Of a DNA stretch of 64,000 nt, positions 34,288-44,465 are shown one piece after another (the stretch's first letter is position 1; the number at the start of each line of letters is the position of its first letter). Source of the DNA: Cycas panzhihuaensis (taxonomy: Eukaryota > Cycadophyta). A model generated the notes under the pieces. The model saw only the letters and a program-made list of their open reading frames with translations. It was not told where the DNA came from and did no database searches. The translations under genes and the position numbers were made by a program. The stretch is from assembly GCA_023213395.1 (NCBI GenBank), contig CM041465.1, positions 125,743,741 through 125,807,740 of the forward strand. The letters are read 5' to 3'.

Positions 34288-35066
34288 AAAGAGATCATAC
34301 TCATAGACAAAGCGATAGATGTAGGGACATTATGGGAATCAACCTATAAGGATATGGTTCTATATGAGAGGCGAAGTTTCAACTATAAGATGAGAAGGAG
34401 ACAGGATCATGGCTAGGTTTTCTCATCATGAAAGCACCTCTCTAAATACAAACAAGGGTAAAAGAATAGTAGATATTGGATAGGTTTTGATCATAATTAA
34501 GACCATGGTGGGCCTAAGCAAATGGATCTAAAGATCCTAAATAATACACCCCAATGGACCTAAACTACATTTCTATAATTAGAGATGAAATCATCATACA
34601 ACTTGCTCTAGATACTAAGAGGATGGAAAGATAAAAGGATCTTTCTCTTTCTTGACTCACCTTCTTTTTTTTTATTATTATTCTTTTCTTTTATTCTCCT
34701 TTCTTTTTTTTAGGGGGGTGTTTACTTTTCTCTTTACTTTTACTACTATCCTAGGTCATGTTGAACCAGGCATTATTAAACCCACCTTCTAGATAATAGG
34801 CAATCATCACTTTAACTATAGTAGTCATACAACTTTTACTACGATATGATAAAGAGAAGAAGTTAATGAATATGAACTCAGATGCTTAATGATTGACCTA
34901 GCTATGAAACATTGATACCTATCAAACTATAATATAGATGATCTTTTTAATGAAAGTAAGGAAATGAAAAAACATGAATCAAAACCTTAAAGCTTAAATT
35001 ATGGGAGTTAGAAGGAGCTCTAGACCAAAGCATCTCTAAGTATCAAGGGAGGGTGGTAGGATGAAC
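34288..35066. other. No gene seen
   Basis: Contains a T-rich low-complexity tract (about 34667-34715). Upstream (minus-strand sense) of the RNase H-like pseudogene; I find no RT or protease there. Confidence 0.4.
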
Positions 35067-35372
35067 TATTGGAATAATGCCTATATTAGGGCTCATATCC
35101 ACCTTGAGGAGATTAACCACATTAGGGTAATAACCCAAATCAATGGAGATATGTTTGTGGTACTATGATAGATCTTGATATCTCCATGTTAGGTGTTTAT
35201 TAATGCCAATAAATGGTAGACTTTAAGAGTTATATAAAATCTCTCTCAGTCCTATATATTTATTCAAGGGGTTTAATGATCTTGGTATTCATCAACACTA
35301 CCATTCTCATGGAATGTTGGTAGTGCTCTCTCTTGCATTTCATTTTTCTCTCTTTGTCCCTTGATTCTATCA
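35067..35372 (+). repeat. Copia-type 5' LTR, 306 bp
   Basis: Starts TATTGGAATAATGCC (TG presumably changed to TA) and ends GATTCTATCA, two bases before a perfect primer binding site. The first 63 bases resemble 44403-44465 at the end of Copia-C at about 80% by eye, so this may be the 5' LTR of that element. Confidence 0.75.
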
Positions 35373-35374
35373 TT

Positions 35375-35386
35375 TGGTATCAGAGC
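35375..35386 (+). other. Primer binding site (iMet type)
   Basis: TGGTATCAGAGC, perfect, after the LTR at 35067-35372. Confidence 0.85.
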
Positions 35387-35411
35387 TATTATTTAAGTGT
35401 TCAAAGCCAAG

Positions 35412-36008
35412 ATGGATGAGCTATTGAGGATTCTCAGTCAAAGCTATGAAAGAGTTTATGAGAAGTATGTTGCATGTACTATTTTTGTATTTATTTTTAC
35501 AATATTTATGAAAGTTCATTATACAACATCTCTGGTTAAGTCATAGATCTGGGTTCTCTTTGTGGAAGTATTCACCTACATATTCAAGCCTCTTGGCATA
35601 CATTCTTATATCTCTATTGGAATATATTATCTCCTTAATACCCTATCTATCTGCTTTATGTGCCTATATTTAGCTCCTCAAATGGTTGATTATTGTGTTA
35701 AGATCTTTGCATCCCTTTAAATATTTATATTCTTTTTTATTGTTTATGCATGTCATGGATTATTATTCTTAGGATAAACTATGCCTCTAGTTTTCTTTAG
35801 TCTCTATATAAATTTGTTTATCTAAGATATCTCCTTTGTTTGTACTTTGTTTAATTACAAAATAAATAACTATCCCTTTTTTCTTCAAACTTCTTTGAGG
35901 CTGCACCTCTTGGCATCCAAATACTGCTTATTCTATTCCTATTCAGATGGCTACCAAAACTAGTATAAATGCCTACCAAAGCCAAAGGCCTTTGATAACT
36001 GAAGGTTA
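35412..36008 (+). other. Weakly open, hydrophobic reading frame just after the primer binding site
   Basis: An ATG at 35412, 26 bp past the primer binding site (where gag would start), opens a frame reading MDELLRILSQSYERVYEKYV and then strongly hydrophobic stretches resembling membrane segments (ACTIFVFIFTIFMKV; a stop; IWVLFVEVFTYIF). About six stops occur in 200 codons. I recognise no family. AT-rich DNA often gives hydrophobic translation by chance, so this may not be a gene. Confidence 0.2.
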
Positions 36009-36397
36009 CATTCAATGATAAATGCTGTTGAAGAAAACCTTGAGTCATAGCTAAATCTAACACCATTTCTACTTTTATGATCTTCTTTCTAAAATCTTGA
36101 CATCTAAGAAGCATTAATTTCTCTTTTACAAAGACCGTCTTTAGTACCTAATCATGACTTAGGGCTTTATCCTCTTCACATTATTACATCAGTCTTATGC
36201 CTTGTATTTTCACTTGATCTATGCCCCTGCTGTCTCTATTACATCACTTTATAAGCATATGTTGAAGGATTTGCATCTAATTGGACCTACATCTACGTCT
36301 ATATCTCCCTTTTGACTGGTGACTACACGTAAAATAGTATATAATAGGATGTAAACCTATCTACATAGATTTTATTTTCATAAACTTTACAAAATAC

Positions 36398-36402
36398 TTG
36401 TG
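36398..36402 (+). repeat. Left target site duplication of solo LTR
   Basis: TTGTG, identical to 38980-38984. Confidence 0.9.
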
Positions 36403-38979
36403 TGAAATGATGCCTGTGGGGTGGTATCCCTATGTTTAGCAAGAAATGGGTTATGCAAGACTAGGTTGGGCTAAATGGCAAGGACTCACCTCACAGGGCA
36501 TCCGTGCACCAGAGTGCGGATTCGAGACCTACAAAGGTGCATGGTTGCTTTTAGGTAGTCACAAAAGGTGAGGCCTTCCTACCCCTCGGATGGCCGGGAA
36601 GAGGAGGAAAGGGCCTAGAAGGTTGCGTCTTCTCAAGGAGGTGAGAAGGCAACACGTGAGTGAGATGTGTGTGTAACGTAGTGTCTATGTGTAGGCTAGT
36701 CAAGAGAGCAAGGTGCGAGTAGCTCTAGCTCCAAAGGGATTATCTAAGTGTAATAGAACAACTGCTAAATAACAGACACATAATATGCAAATGTATGTTC
36801 TTTTCTTCTTTTCAGTTTCCTATGTATTTCTTAACATGCATGCATATGTATAAGGAACAACGCTATAAGGAAAGGATGAAACAAGAAGAAGAATACCTGG
36901 ACCAGTGTTTGAACATAGTGCGACGTGTCTCTTTGCTTCCTGTGCCTTCCCACTCCACTTGTTGCATACGCGAGACCGATCGACGACGGTTGCTGTGAAT
37001 AGTCGAAGAGGGGATAACTTACCTCCCCAATGTATGCAAAAAGTAGAACAACAAATGATGGAAAATGACAGAAAAATAACAAATACAAAACTAACCTGCA
37101 AATGGGTTTGTTTCATGCGCAACTCCACAAATGCAAGATGCTATCAATCAAACAAATAGATTTCTCCCTCTCAGAAGAGGGGCCACAAAATAGATCTAAT
37201 ATATATGCCTAAACTCAAAAGGAATAGAATCAAACTAAATTAAGCATATACATATTATTCAATGAAACAACTCCAATAAGATTTCTGCAAACAGTCACCT
37301 CAACTGACACCCAAAACAAGAGAGTAGCCTTAGAATGGCTAACTCACCCATGGAAAGTCTCCACTTGGCCTTGGGAAAGGAAAATGAACTTGTAACAATA
37401 ATATAGGGTAGCAAACAACATGAAGGAAAAAGTAACGCGAAGGTATGCAAGCACACCCAAAGGACGAGGTGCTACGAGCAACAGATTATCCAAGTGGATG
37501 GGTTGCAAGTTGTAAGCCAACGAAGAGTGGTTTTGGGGCTCATGAGGTGCCCAAAACTAGCGAATAAGGGGCTGGAACTAGCACGGCAAGGGGATTCTAA
37601 TGCTAGTTCAGATTTAGGGAGTAGGTTCCCAAGTCTCTGGCCAAACTCTAAGGGAGGCAATAGGTGCAGGGGGAAAGGAAATAAGAGTTTGGACCCTTGG
37701 AGAGAAGGTCTACAAGGGGGACTAGCCCCGCCTTTCTCCCTCAAATTTCCTTTATGTCATCCCCTTTGCACAACCACCTTAAGGCAGGCTTGCAAGACTG
37801 TAAGGGGAAGCACTACACACTCAAATCTAAAGATCTAGTACTAAACTAGGTAGAGAATCAAGAAAGTAAATGGAACAAACATTTATTCATAAAAACTGTA
37901 AGAAAATAGCATGAATTACAAGGCAAACAAGTAGAGTACCTTGTAGAAAAGAGGAGGACTATGTATCTACTGGAAAATAGCAGAAAATCCCTACACTTAG
38001 CAAGGTTTGATGGCAGGTTTTGAGGAGGAGACCAATGTGAGAGAAACCCTTATGATTTGGGACCCTTAGAGCTTGTTCTTTGGAAAATCTTGAGAAGTGT
38101 CATTCTTGCCACTTCATGCACCTGCAAAAAGATGTTTGGAGCTGCTGGTCCTAAGCATGAGAGACAGCAATGGTCTCTGTGTGAAGAGCAATAGTTGGAA
38201 GTCTCTGTTCTACAGTAGTTTGGTGAAGGATTGGTATAGTTACCTATAAAAAATGAGCTAAGAAGAGAAGGAAATAAAGAAGTCCCTTGGTTTTATTCCC
38301 TGTAGACCCTTAGTGAATGTTGAGGGTCTCAGGGAAGTTGAAACGTGCAAGCCCCACGTGGCAGTTGCATGAAAAGAGCGGGAACTACCGCGTGATTTAA
38401 AAAACTTTTTTAAACAGTTGTACTGTGGTAAACTTCGCGGTACCGCGGCAAAGATCGTGGTACCGCTAAGTTTACAGCGGTACGAGCCTGGAAACAAAAA
38501 ATAAATCCAAACAAGGGTCTAAAGCCAAATAAAAGGTAGGTTAAGATTGGAAACAGCTAGGAGCTAGCACTTAAGTGGCTGACAAGTGGTCAGAAAAGGA
38601 AACTGGGTCTCAACCAAGGATTCAATCATACTTAGGAGAAATCACAACATGAACAGGGCATCGTCAAAAGGTGAACATGACTAGCTAAGGCATCCCAAGG
38701 GGCCGTGGAGATGACGTGGGTGGCTATGTGCCATATGGGGTGTAGCATTCGCTGAAGAATTCCCCCACTGTAGGTCGTCATAGGCTGAAAGACGTGCGAT
38801 AAGCACATGCAGTATAATCAAGCAAAGAGGTAATGCAATCATGCAAATGGTAGGCAAGCATGGGTCAGGCAGTCTACACTAAACAACCTTGGTCAAGCAA
38901 GAGCAGAGAGAGGTGAGAACATATACCTGAGCTTACTGAGTCGATGTATCTCAAGTCCATTCCCGGTAGCTGGGAAATA
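36403..38979 (-). repeat. Solo LTR related to the Gypsy-1 LTR, 2577 bp
   Basis: Both ends and internal blocks match the Gypsy-1 LTR at 3516-6120 in the same orientation: the left end TGAAATGATG then GGGGTGGTATCCC, the middle blocks GGTGAGGCC and CCACGTGGCAGTT, and the right end ATATACCTGAGCTTAC to CTGGGAAATA. The terminal CA reads TA here. No internal region is attached on either side, and 5 bp duplications flank it, so it arose by recombination between the two LTRs of a full element. Short frames inside it (for example 36795-37159 and 37472-37838) are chance. Confidence 0.93.
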
Positions 38980-38984
38980 TTGTG
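38980..38984 (+). repeat. Right target site duplication of solo LTR
   Basis: TTGTG, identical to 36398-36402. Confidence 0.9.
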
Positions 38985-40310
38985 TTACATTGAAATATTT
39001 GTGTGTGTCTATCATTACATCATTTTGGTTGAATATTTAAGGCTCCTTTTTATGTCATGTTTAGTATTTATTCACTCACCCTATTAGTACTCTATATGGA
39101 TTTAATATTATAATGCAACTTTATACTAGTCATGCTACAAAAATATCTATGCAGACTTTATAATTTTTTATGCCCTTTATTTTTATTTTGGTTGAATATT
39201 ATTACATTCATAGATCTATGTAAAATCTTTCATAAAATATTTATGTTTTTTGTTCTTCTAACCTTTGCATCTCAATAGGGGTTATATCAAAATCATACTT
39301 ATACAATACAAATCTGCATAGACGCTTATATAGGTCTTACGTAACCATTTGCTATAGTGTCATTCTTCATAATCAATTTCTCTACTACAACATTGGCCTT
39401 CGTAGTAGATTTTATAGTTTTCATAGGTCTTCCATCATTTATGACTGTGTTGTTTGCCAAAGTTGCAAAGAAACCCACCATCATTTAGTTTGTATAATAA
39501 ATTGAGAACCATCTCTATCAATTTGCATTGGATGAACCTACAATCTAATTGTGTGTGATTAGAGGTCTAATTATTTCTCTCTATACCTTATGGGCCCCAC
39601 ATTTGAGTTGTTGTCAACTTTATGCAAATAGGCACTTGGTTACCATCCCAAGAAAATCCACTATAGGTCACATTGCAAAGAAAAGTGACCAAGGGTCCCT
39701 TTTTAAAGAGGATAATTTATTTTTCAAAGAGATTATTTCAAAACAAGTATATGTTTTAATTTTAATAGTGATATTGATAACTAGTGAGATATATTTTTAC
39801 TTCTTCTAGCTCTAAATTATTCTATACTTCTACCTAAATGAAACAAGTGGTCACACAACTATGTCTGGTCTTTATTTGATACTTTTTTTTAATGACTAAA
39901 AGTTGATGAAAAGTTTATTTATGGTTCACATACTAAAATGCTCTTTATCCATTTTGACCTCCTTATACATTTTAATCTTCTATTAAGAGGATAATATTTT
40001 AAAAATTTTTGAAGCCATTTGATGTAATATTTTTATGATCAAAATTAATGATAGTTTTCAGCTTCCTACAAGAAGACTTTTAAATAAATCTAATAAAGTT
40101 TCATCTTATAACCTTTATCAATACAAAAATCTTACTTTGGAGGAGGTTGAGTCCCCATTGAGACACTTTTGCTTGTCTAAAAGTTAAAGTGAGACAAATC
40201 TTACTTGTGTTTTGAGTGTCTTTATTACCTTGTTTAAGTGTTTTTTAATATTTCTTTTCAAGCACTTTACTTCTTTCAAGTAATTTATTTTGAAGGCAAT
40301 TTTTCTCATT
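38985..40310. other. No gene seen; continuation of the sequence split by the solo LTR
   Basis: Before the solo LTR inserted, this was joined to 35387-36402. AT-rich. A frame at 39549-39809 has no recognisable motif. It separates the LTR at 35067 from the Copia-C gag start. Confidence 0.4.
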
Positions 40311-41250
40311 ATGGCCTCAAATATTAGTAATGTAAAATTTATAAAGTTTGATGGTACTAACTTTTAAATTAGAGTAGAAGAATGAAACACATTTTATGTC
40401 AAAGGATATATGGAACTTGATTAAAACATGTTATGAAGCACTTGAAGCCAATGCTACTAAAGACTAAAAGAAGACATACAAGGAGAACAAAAAGCAAGAC
40501 AACAAAGCTTTACACTTTAGAGGATTACATTTTTCTAAGAGTGAGTGAAGCATCTATATCAAAGGAAACGTGGGACATATTGAAGACTACTTATAAAGGA
40601 GTAGTTGTATTTAAAATTCTAAACATTGAGGAGTAAGTTTGAGAACTCTGTGATGAATAATAATGAATGAGTGAATGACTTTATCACAAAAATATAAGGC
40701 CTAGTAAATTAAATAAGGGCCTTAGGAGAGGTAATAAGTAAACAAAGAGTAGTACAAAAGATCTTAAGATGTGTAAATAATATTTAAAGATTTGAAATAG
40801 TTAGCACAAGTATTAAGGTCTCTAAGGACCTTACTACCTTAAGATAGATTAATTAAGTGTAATGTTGTTAGATGTTGAGGAGAAAGAGTGGGGAATTAAA
40901 TCTTTAGAGCATGTGTTTATCACTAAGGCAAAGATAAGGCCTCTATTTAAGGGCAAAATTCTAGAAGAAGAGGACAATATTCTAGAGGAAGACGTCAACG
41001 GCTTAAAAATCAAAATCAATTTTAAAGACAAGGTCAAAGTCATCATCAAGGACAAAGTCCCTTTTATCAAGGACAAAATTAATTTTAAAGATAAAAATAT
41101 TTTAAAGGCCAAGGACAAAATTTTACACCTCAAGGAAGAGGCAAAGTGTAAATCCTAAGAGGTAAAAACCAAGGACAAAGAAGAAGAAGTCTTAGGGGTA
41201 GAGTAATGATCTAATGTTACTATTTCCATAGAGGTTGATATTTAGAAGAA
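40311..41250 (+). pseudogene. Copia-C gag with RG/QG-rich RNA-binding region, broken
   Basis: ATG at 40311 reads MASNISNVKFIKFDGTNF, a typical copia gag N terminus. Further on NDFITKI and RALGEVISKQRVVQKIL (about 40675-40765) match the gag core. From about 40955 to 41150 the meaningful frame reads SRRRGQYSRGRRQR, then QGQSHHQGQSPFYQGQN and GQGQNFTPQGRGK, an RG/QG-rich nucleic-acid-binding region. A longer open frame on top of it (40862-41158), Lys-rich, is a shadow. A decayed zinc knuckle (CYYFHRG) follows near 41215-41240. Stops are frequent and the frame changes. Confidence 0.75.
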
Positions 41251-41320
41251 AATTATTTTATAAAAAGATCTAATTTACAAAACATCTAATACATTTATTG
41301 AAGAAAGATAAAATAAAATA

Positions 41321-42640
41321 TTGTTTCTATTAAGTTTAATAGTAAATAAAAAAGAAGATAGTTGGTATATAAACTCGAGATGTTCTACTCACATAACACA
41401 TAAAGGAGAGTGGTTTAAAAAATTAAACAACACCAAAATGAGTAAGATTATGTTTGGTGATACTACCACTCAAGCTATAATTGATAAAGGAAATGTTTTT
41501 ATATAAATAGATTTTGGAGGAATAAGGTATATGAATAATGTGTTTCATATTCTAACATTTAAGAAATTTTTTCTATTAGTGGGATAAATGATGGAGTGAA
41601 AATACAAGGCAATCTTTGATAATAGGGAGTGTACCATCAAAGATAAGTTAAGTAATAAAGTAATAGTAGTTAAAGGATAAATGACTAGTGGTAGATTATT
41701 TAAACTAGTTATCCCCCTAACTAATTATTATACCTTAAAGGTTTCCACCAATGTGGATAGTGAAATATGGTATAAAAGACTTAGCCATATAAACTATAAT
41801 AGTTTGTCTTTAATGAAGAAGATGAAAATAGTGATAGGACTACCTAATATTGAACATAGCAAAGAAGTGTGTGAAGGGTGTATACTTAGTAAACAAGAAA
41901 GGAAAGGATTCCCTAATAAAAGTTATATGGCCAATGGGCCTCGTCAATTAGTATACATAGACTTATGTGGTCTAACAAATATGGCTTTACTTAGAGGAGC
42001 TAAGTATTTCATGACATTCATTGATAATTTTATAAGGATAACTTGGATTTACTTTCTCAAATTCAAGTCAAATACACTTAAATGCTTCATTGACTTCAAA
42101 AGCATAGTTGAAAAATAAAGTAGACTTAAAATTTTGATCCTAAGATTAAATAATAGGAGAGACTTTATTTCAAATAAATTCAAAGGTTATTGTTGATATT
42201 TTAGAATAAGAAAATAGTTCACAAATCCTTATACCCCTTAACAAAATGGGGTTGTAGAAAGAGAGAATAGGATAATCGCTAAAATGATAAGAAGTATGCT
42301 TAAGGAGAAGCATCTAGAAAATGGGTATTGCGTAGAAGCTATATATACAATTGTTTATTTGTTGAACAAGTATACCACTAAAGTAGTTAGATGGATTATA
42401 CCTAAAAATGCTTAGATGAGTTATAAGCCAAGCATTAAACACTTAAGAGTTTCTAGGTGTATAGCTTATATACATATCCCAGAATAAAGGAGCATAAAAT
42501 TAAATGATAAAAGTACTAAATATATATTTATAGGATGTAGTGACTTATCTAGATCCTATAAACTTTATAATCCAAAAGGAAAAATAAATATTATAAGTAG
42601 GGATATCATCTTCAAGGAAGATAAATTTTATTAACAGGAA
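41321..42640 (+). pseudogene. Copia-C protease, GAG-pre-integrase and integrase, broken
   Basis: The protease box reads WYINSRCSTHIT at 41363-41400, where copia elements usually have DSGC; the catalytic Asp is Asn at 41372-41374 and Gly is Arg, both reading as G-to-A. GAG-pre-integrase: IWYKRLSHINYNSL and CEGCILSKQERKGF (41760-41910). Integrase: Asp in LVYIDLCG (near 41960), second Asp replaced by Asn at 42149-42151 (LRLNNRRDF), Glu retained at 42257-42259 (VVERENR). The C-terminal IN region continues to YNPKGKINIISRD near 42605. Confidence 0.85.
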
Positions 42641-42849
42641 ATTATTAAAAAAGATAAGGAAAAAAATATTACAGTTGAAGTGACTCTAACTTAAGTGGTA
42701 TAAATGTACAAATGAAACATGACCTTCTACTTCAAGTCAAAGGGTCCTAAAATAGGCATAAAGGGCCTATAATCCTCAAAATATATTAGACACTAACTTT
42801 GAAAGAAAAATAATAATATCTCAAAAGGTGAATTTGGCACAAATGACTT

Positions 42850-44395
42850 AAGTTATGAAGTTTAATGAGCCTCAAAACTTTGAAGAGGCAAAAAATCAAG
42901 ATAAATAAAAGAATATAATGAAGGAGGAGTACAATGGCTTAGTGAAAATAACACATGGGAGTTAGTAAATTTTCCACCTAGCAAGAATATTATTGGGATA
43001 AAATGATTTTATAAGACCAAATATAAATTAGATTGGTCCATTAATAAATGTAAGGTAAGGTTAATTATAAAGGGCTATGCTCAAATTGAGGGCATAGATT
43101 ATAATAAGACATTTGTACCTATTATAAGGTTAGAAAGAATTAGGCTAATCACGGCCTTAGTTGTATAACAAGGTTGGATAGTACATCAAATGGATGTGAA
43201 AAGTGACTTCTTGAATGCCTATGTAGGTAAAGAAATCTATGTCCAATAATCTTAGGGATTTAAAGTGAAAGGAAAAGAAAAAAAGGTCTATAAACTCAAA
43301 ATGGCCGTGTATGGACTCAAGTAAGCACTTAGAGCATGGTACTTTAGGATTGATAAATATTTTAAGGATAAAGGATTCCAAAGAAGCTAATTAAATCCTA
43401 ATTTATATATAAAATTAGGAGGATTAATACTAATTGTGGGCTTATATATGGATGACCTAGTATATATTGGGAATTATTATTACTTGTCTTAAAAGTTTAA
43501 GAAAGGTATGTGCAAAAAATTTAAGATGACAGACTTAAGACTTATGCATTACTTCTTAAGCACTAAAGTATGATAAGATAAAAAAGGGATATTTATCTAC
43601 CAAAAGAAATACACATTGGATATGTTGCACAAGTTCAACATAAGTTGTTATAAGCCACTTGAAATACCATTAGAGGTTGGGTTGAAATTATCCAAGTTTG
43701 AGGAATTAGAATTAGTTGATCCTACACTTTATAGGTAGTTTATTGGGAGACTAATTTACTTGACTTTAACTTGGCCAGATATCATATATGTAGTCAATGT
43801 GATTTTCATATTTATGCATAAGCTTAAGATAAAATATTAGCAAGCAACCAAAAGGATTTTTATGTATCTTAGAGGTACTATTAGATATGGATTATATTAT
43901 AGTTTATTAGGAGATTGTAGGTTGATTGGTTATGCAGACTCAGACTAGGTAGGTTATATAGATGATAGAAAATCTACTTTAGGTTATACATTCAGTTTAT
44001 GTTTAACTATAGTAATATGGATTTCAAAGAAATAGGCGATAATATCTGTTTCTACTTTAGAAGTAGAGTACAAAGCAACTATAACAAGAGTATGTAAAAT
44101 AATATGGTTTAGAAGATCGCTTTAAGATTTTCAAAAAGAATATGTTGGTCCCACTTAGTTATTTTTTGATAATCAATGCATAATTTAAATGATAAAGAAT
44201 CTAATGTTTCATGGTAGCACAAAGTATATTAAAACACACCATTACTTAATTAAAGAATTGGTATAATAAGGTGAGTTAGAATTGGTTTATATATGGAAGA
44301 TGTAGATGGAAGATATATTCCTAAGGGCACTTGGTAAAATAAAGTTTATTAAATTCAGAGATAAGCTTTAAGTCTCCTCAAATAGGCATTATAAC
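42850..44395 (+). pseudogene. Copia-C reverse transcriptase and RNase H, broken
   Basis: RT: YKTKYKLDWSINKCKVRLI near 43010, GYAQIEGIDYNKTFVPI near 43075, HQMDVKSDFLNAYV near 43190, KMAVYGLK near 43305. The catalytic box YMDD is intact at 43445-43456, followed by LVYIG. RNase H: GYADSD near 43935, STLGYTFSLC near 43980, EVEYKA near 44065, and the terminal IKTHHYLIKELV near 44235. Stops, mainly TAG and TAA, break the frame at short intervals. Confidence 0.85.
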
Positions 44396-44402
44396 AAAGA
44401 AA

Positions 44403-44465
44403 TATTAGAATAACGGCCATATTGATACTCATATCTACCTTGGGAAGATTATACACATTAGGGTA
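44403..44465 (+). repeat. Start of a 3' LTR of Copia-C
   Basis: TATTAGAATAACGGCC... matches the first 63 bases of the LTR at 35067 at about 80% by eye, then similarity ends abruptly before TGTTTTACC. Confidence 0.6.

Larger units (their letters stand above)
40311..44465 (+). mobile_element. Copia-C: Ty1/copia element, decayed
   Basis: gag, protease, integrase, RT and RNase H in copia order on the plus strand, followed at 44403 by the start of an LTR. The likely 5' LTR is at 35067-35372; if so the element had a leader of about 2.3 kb (solo LTR removed), far longer than usual, or has a second insertion in it. After 44465 the 3' LTR similarity ends abruptly, possibly where Gypsy-3 inserted. Confidence 0.8.

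Noticed and set aside
36795-37838. Several open frames of 67-114 codons on both strands
   Set aside because: All lie inside the solo LTR; no motif and no counterpart frame in the Gypsy-1 LTR.
40862-41158. 98-codon open frame, Lys/Ile/Asp-rich
   Set aside because: It is a shadow of the RG/QG-rich gag region of Copia-C read in another frame.
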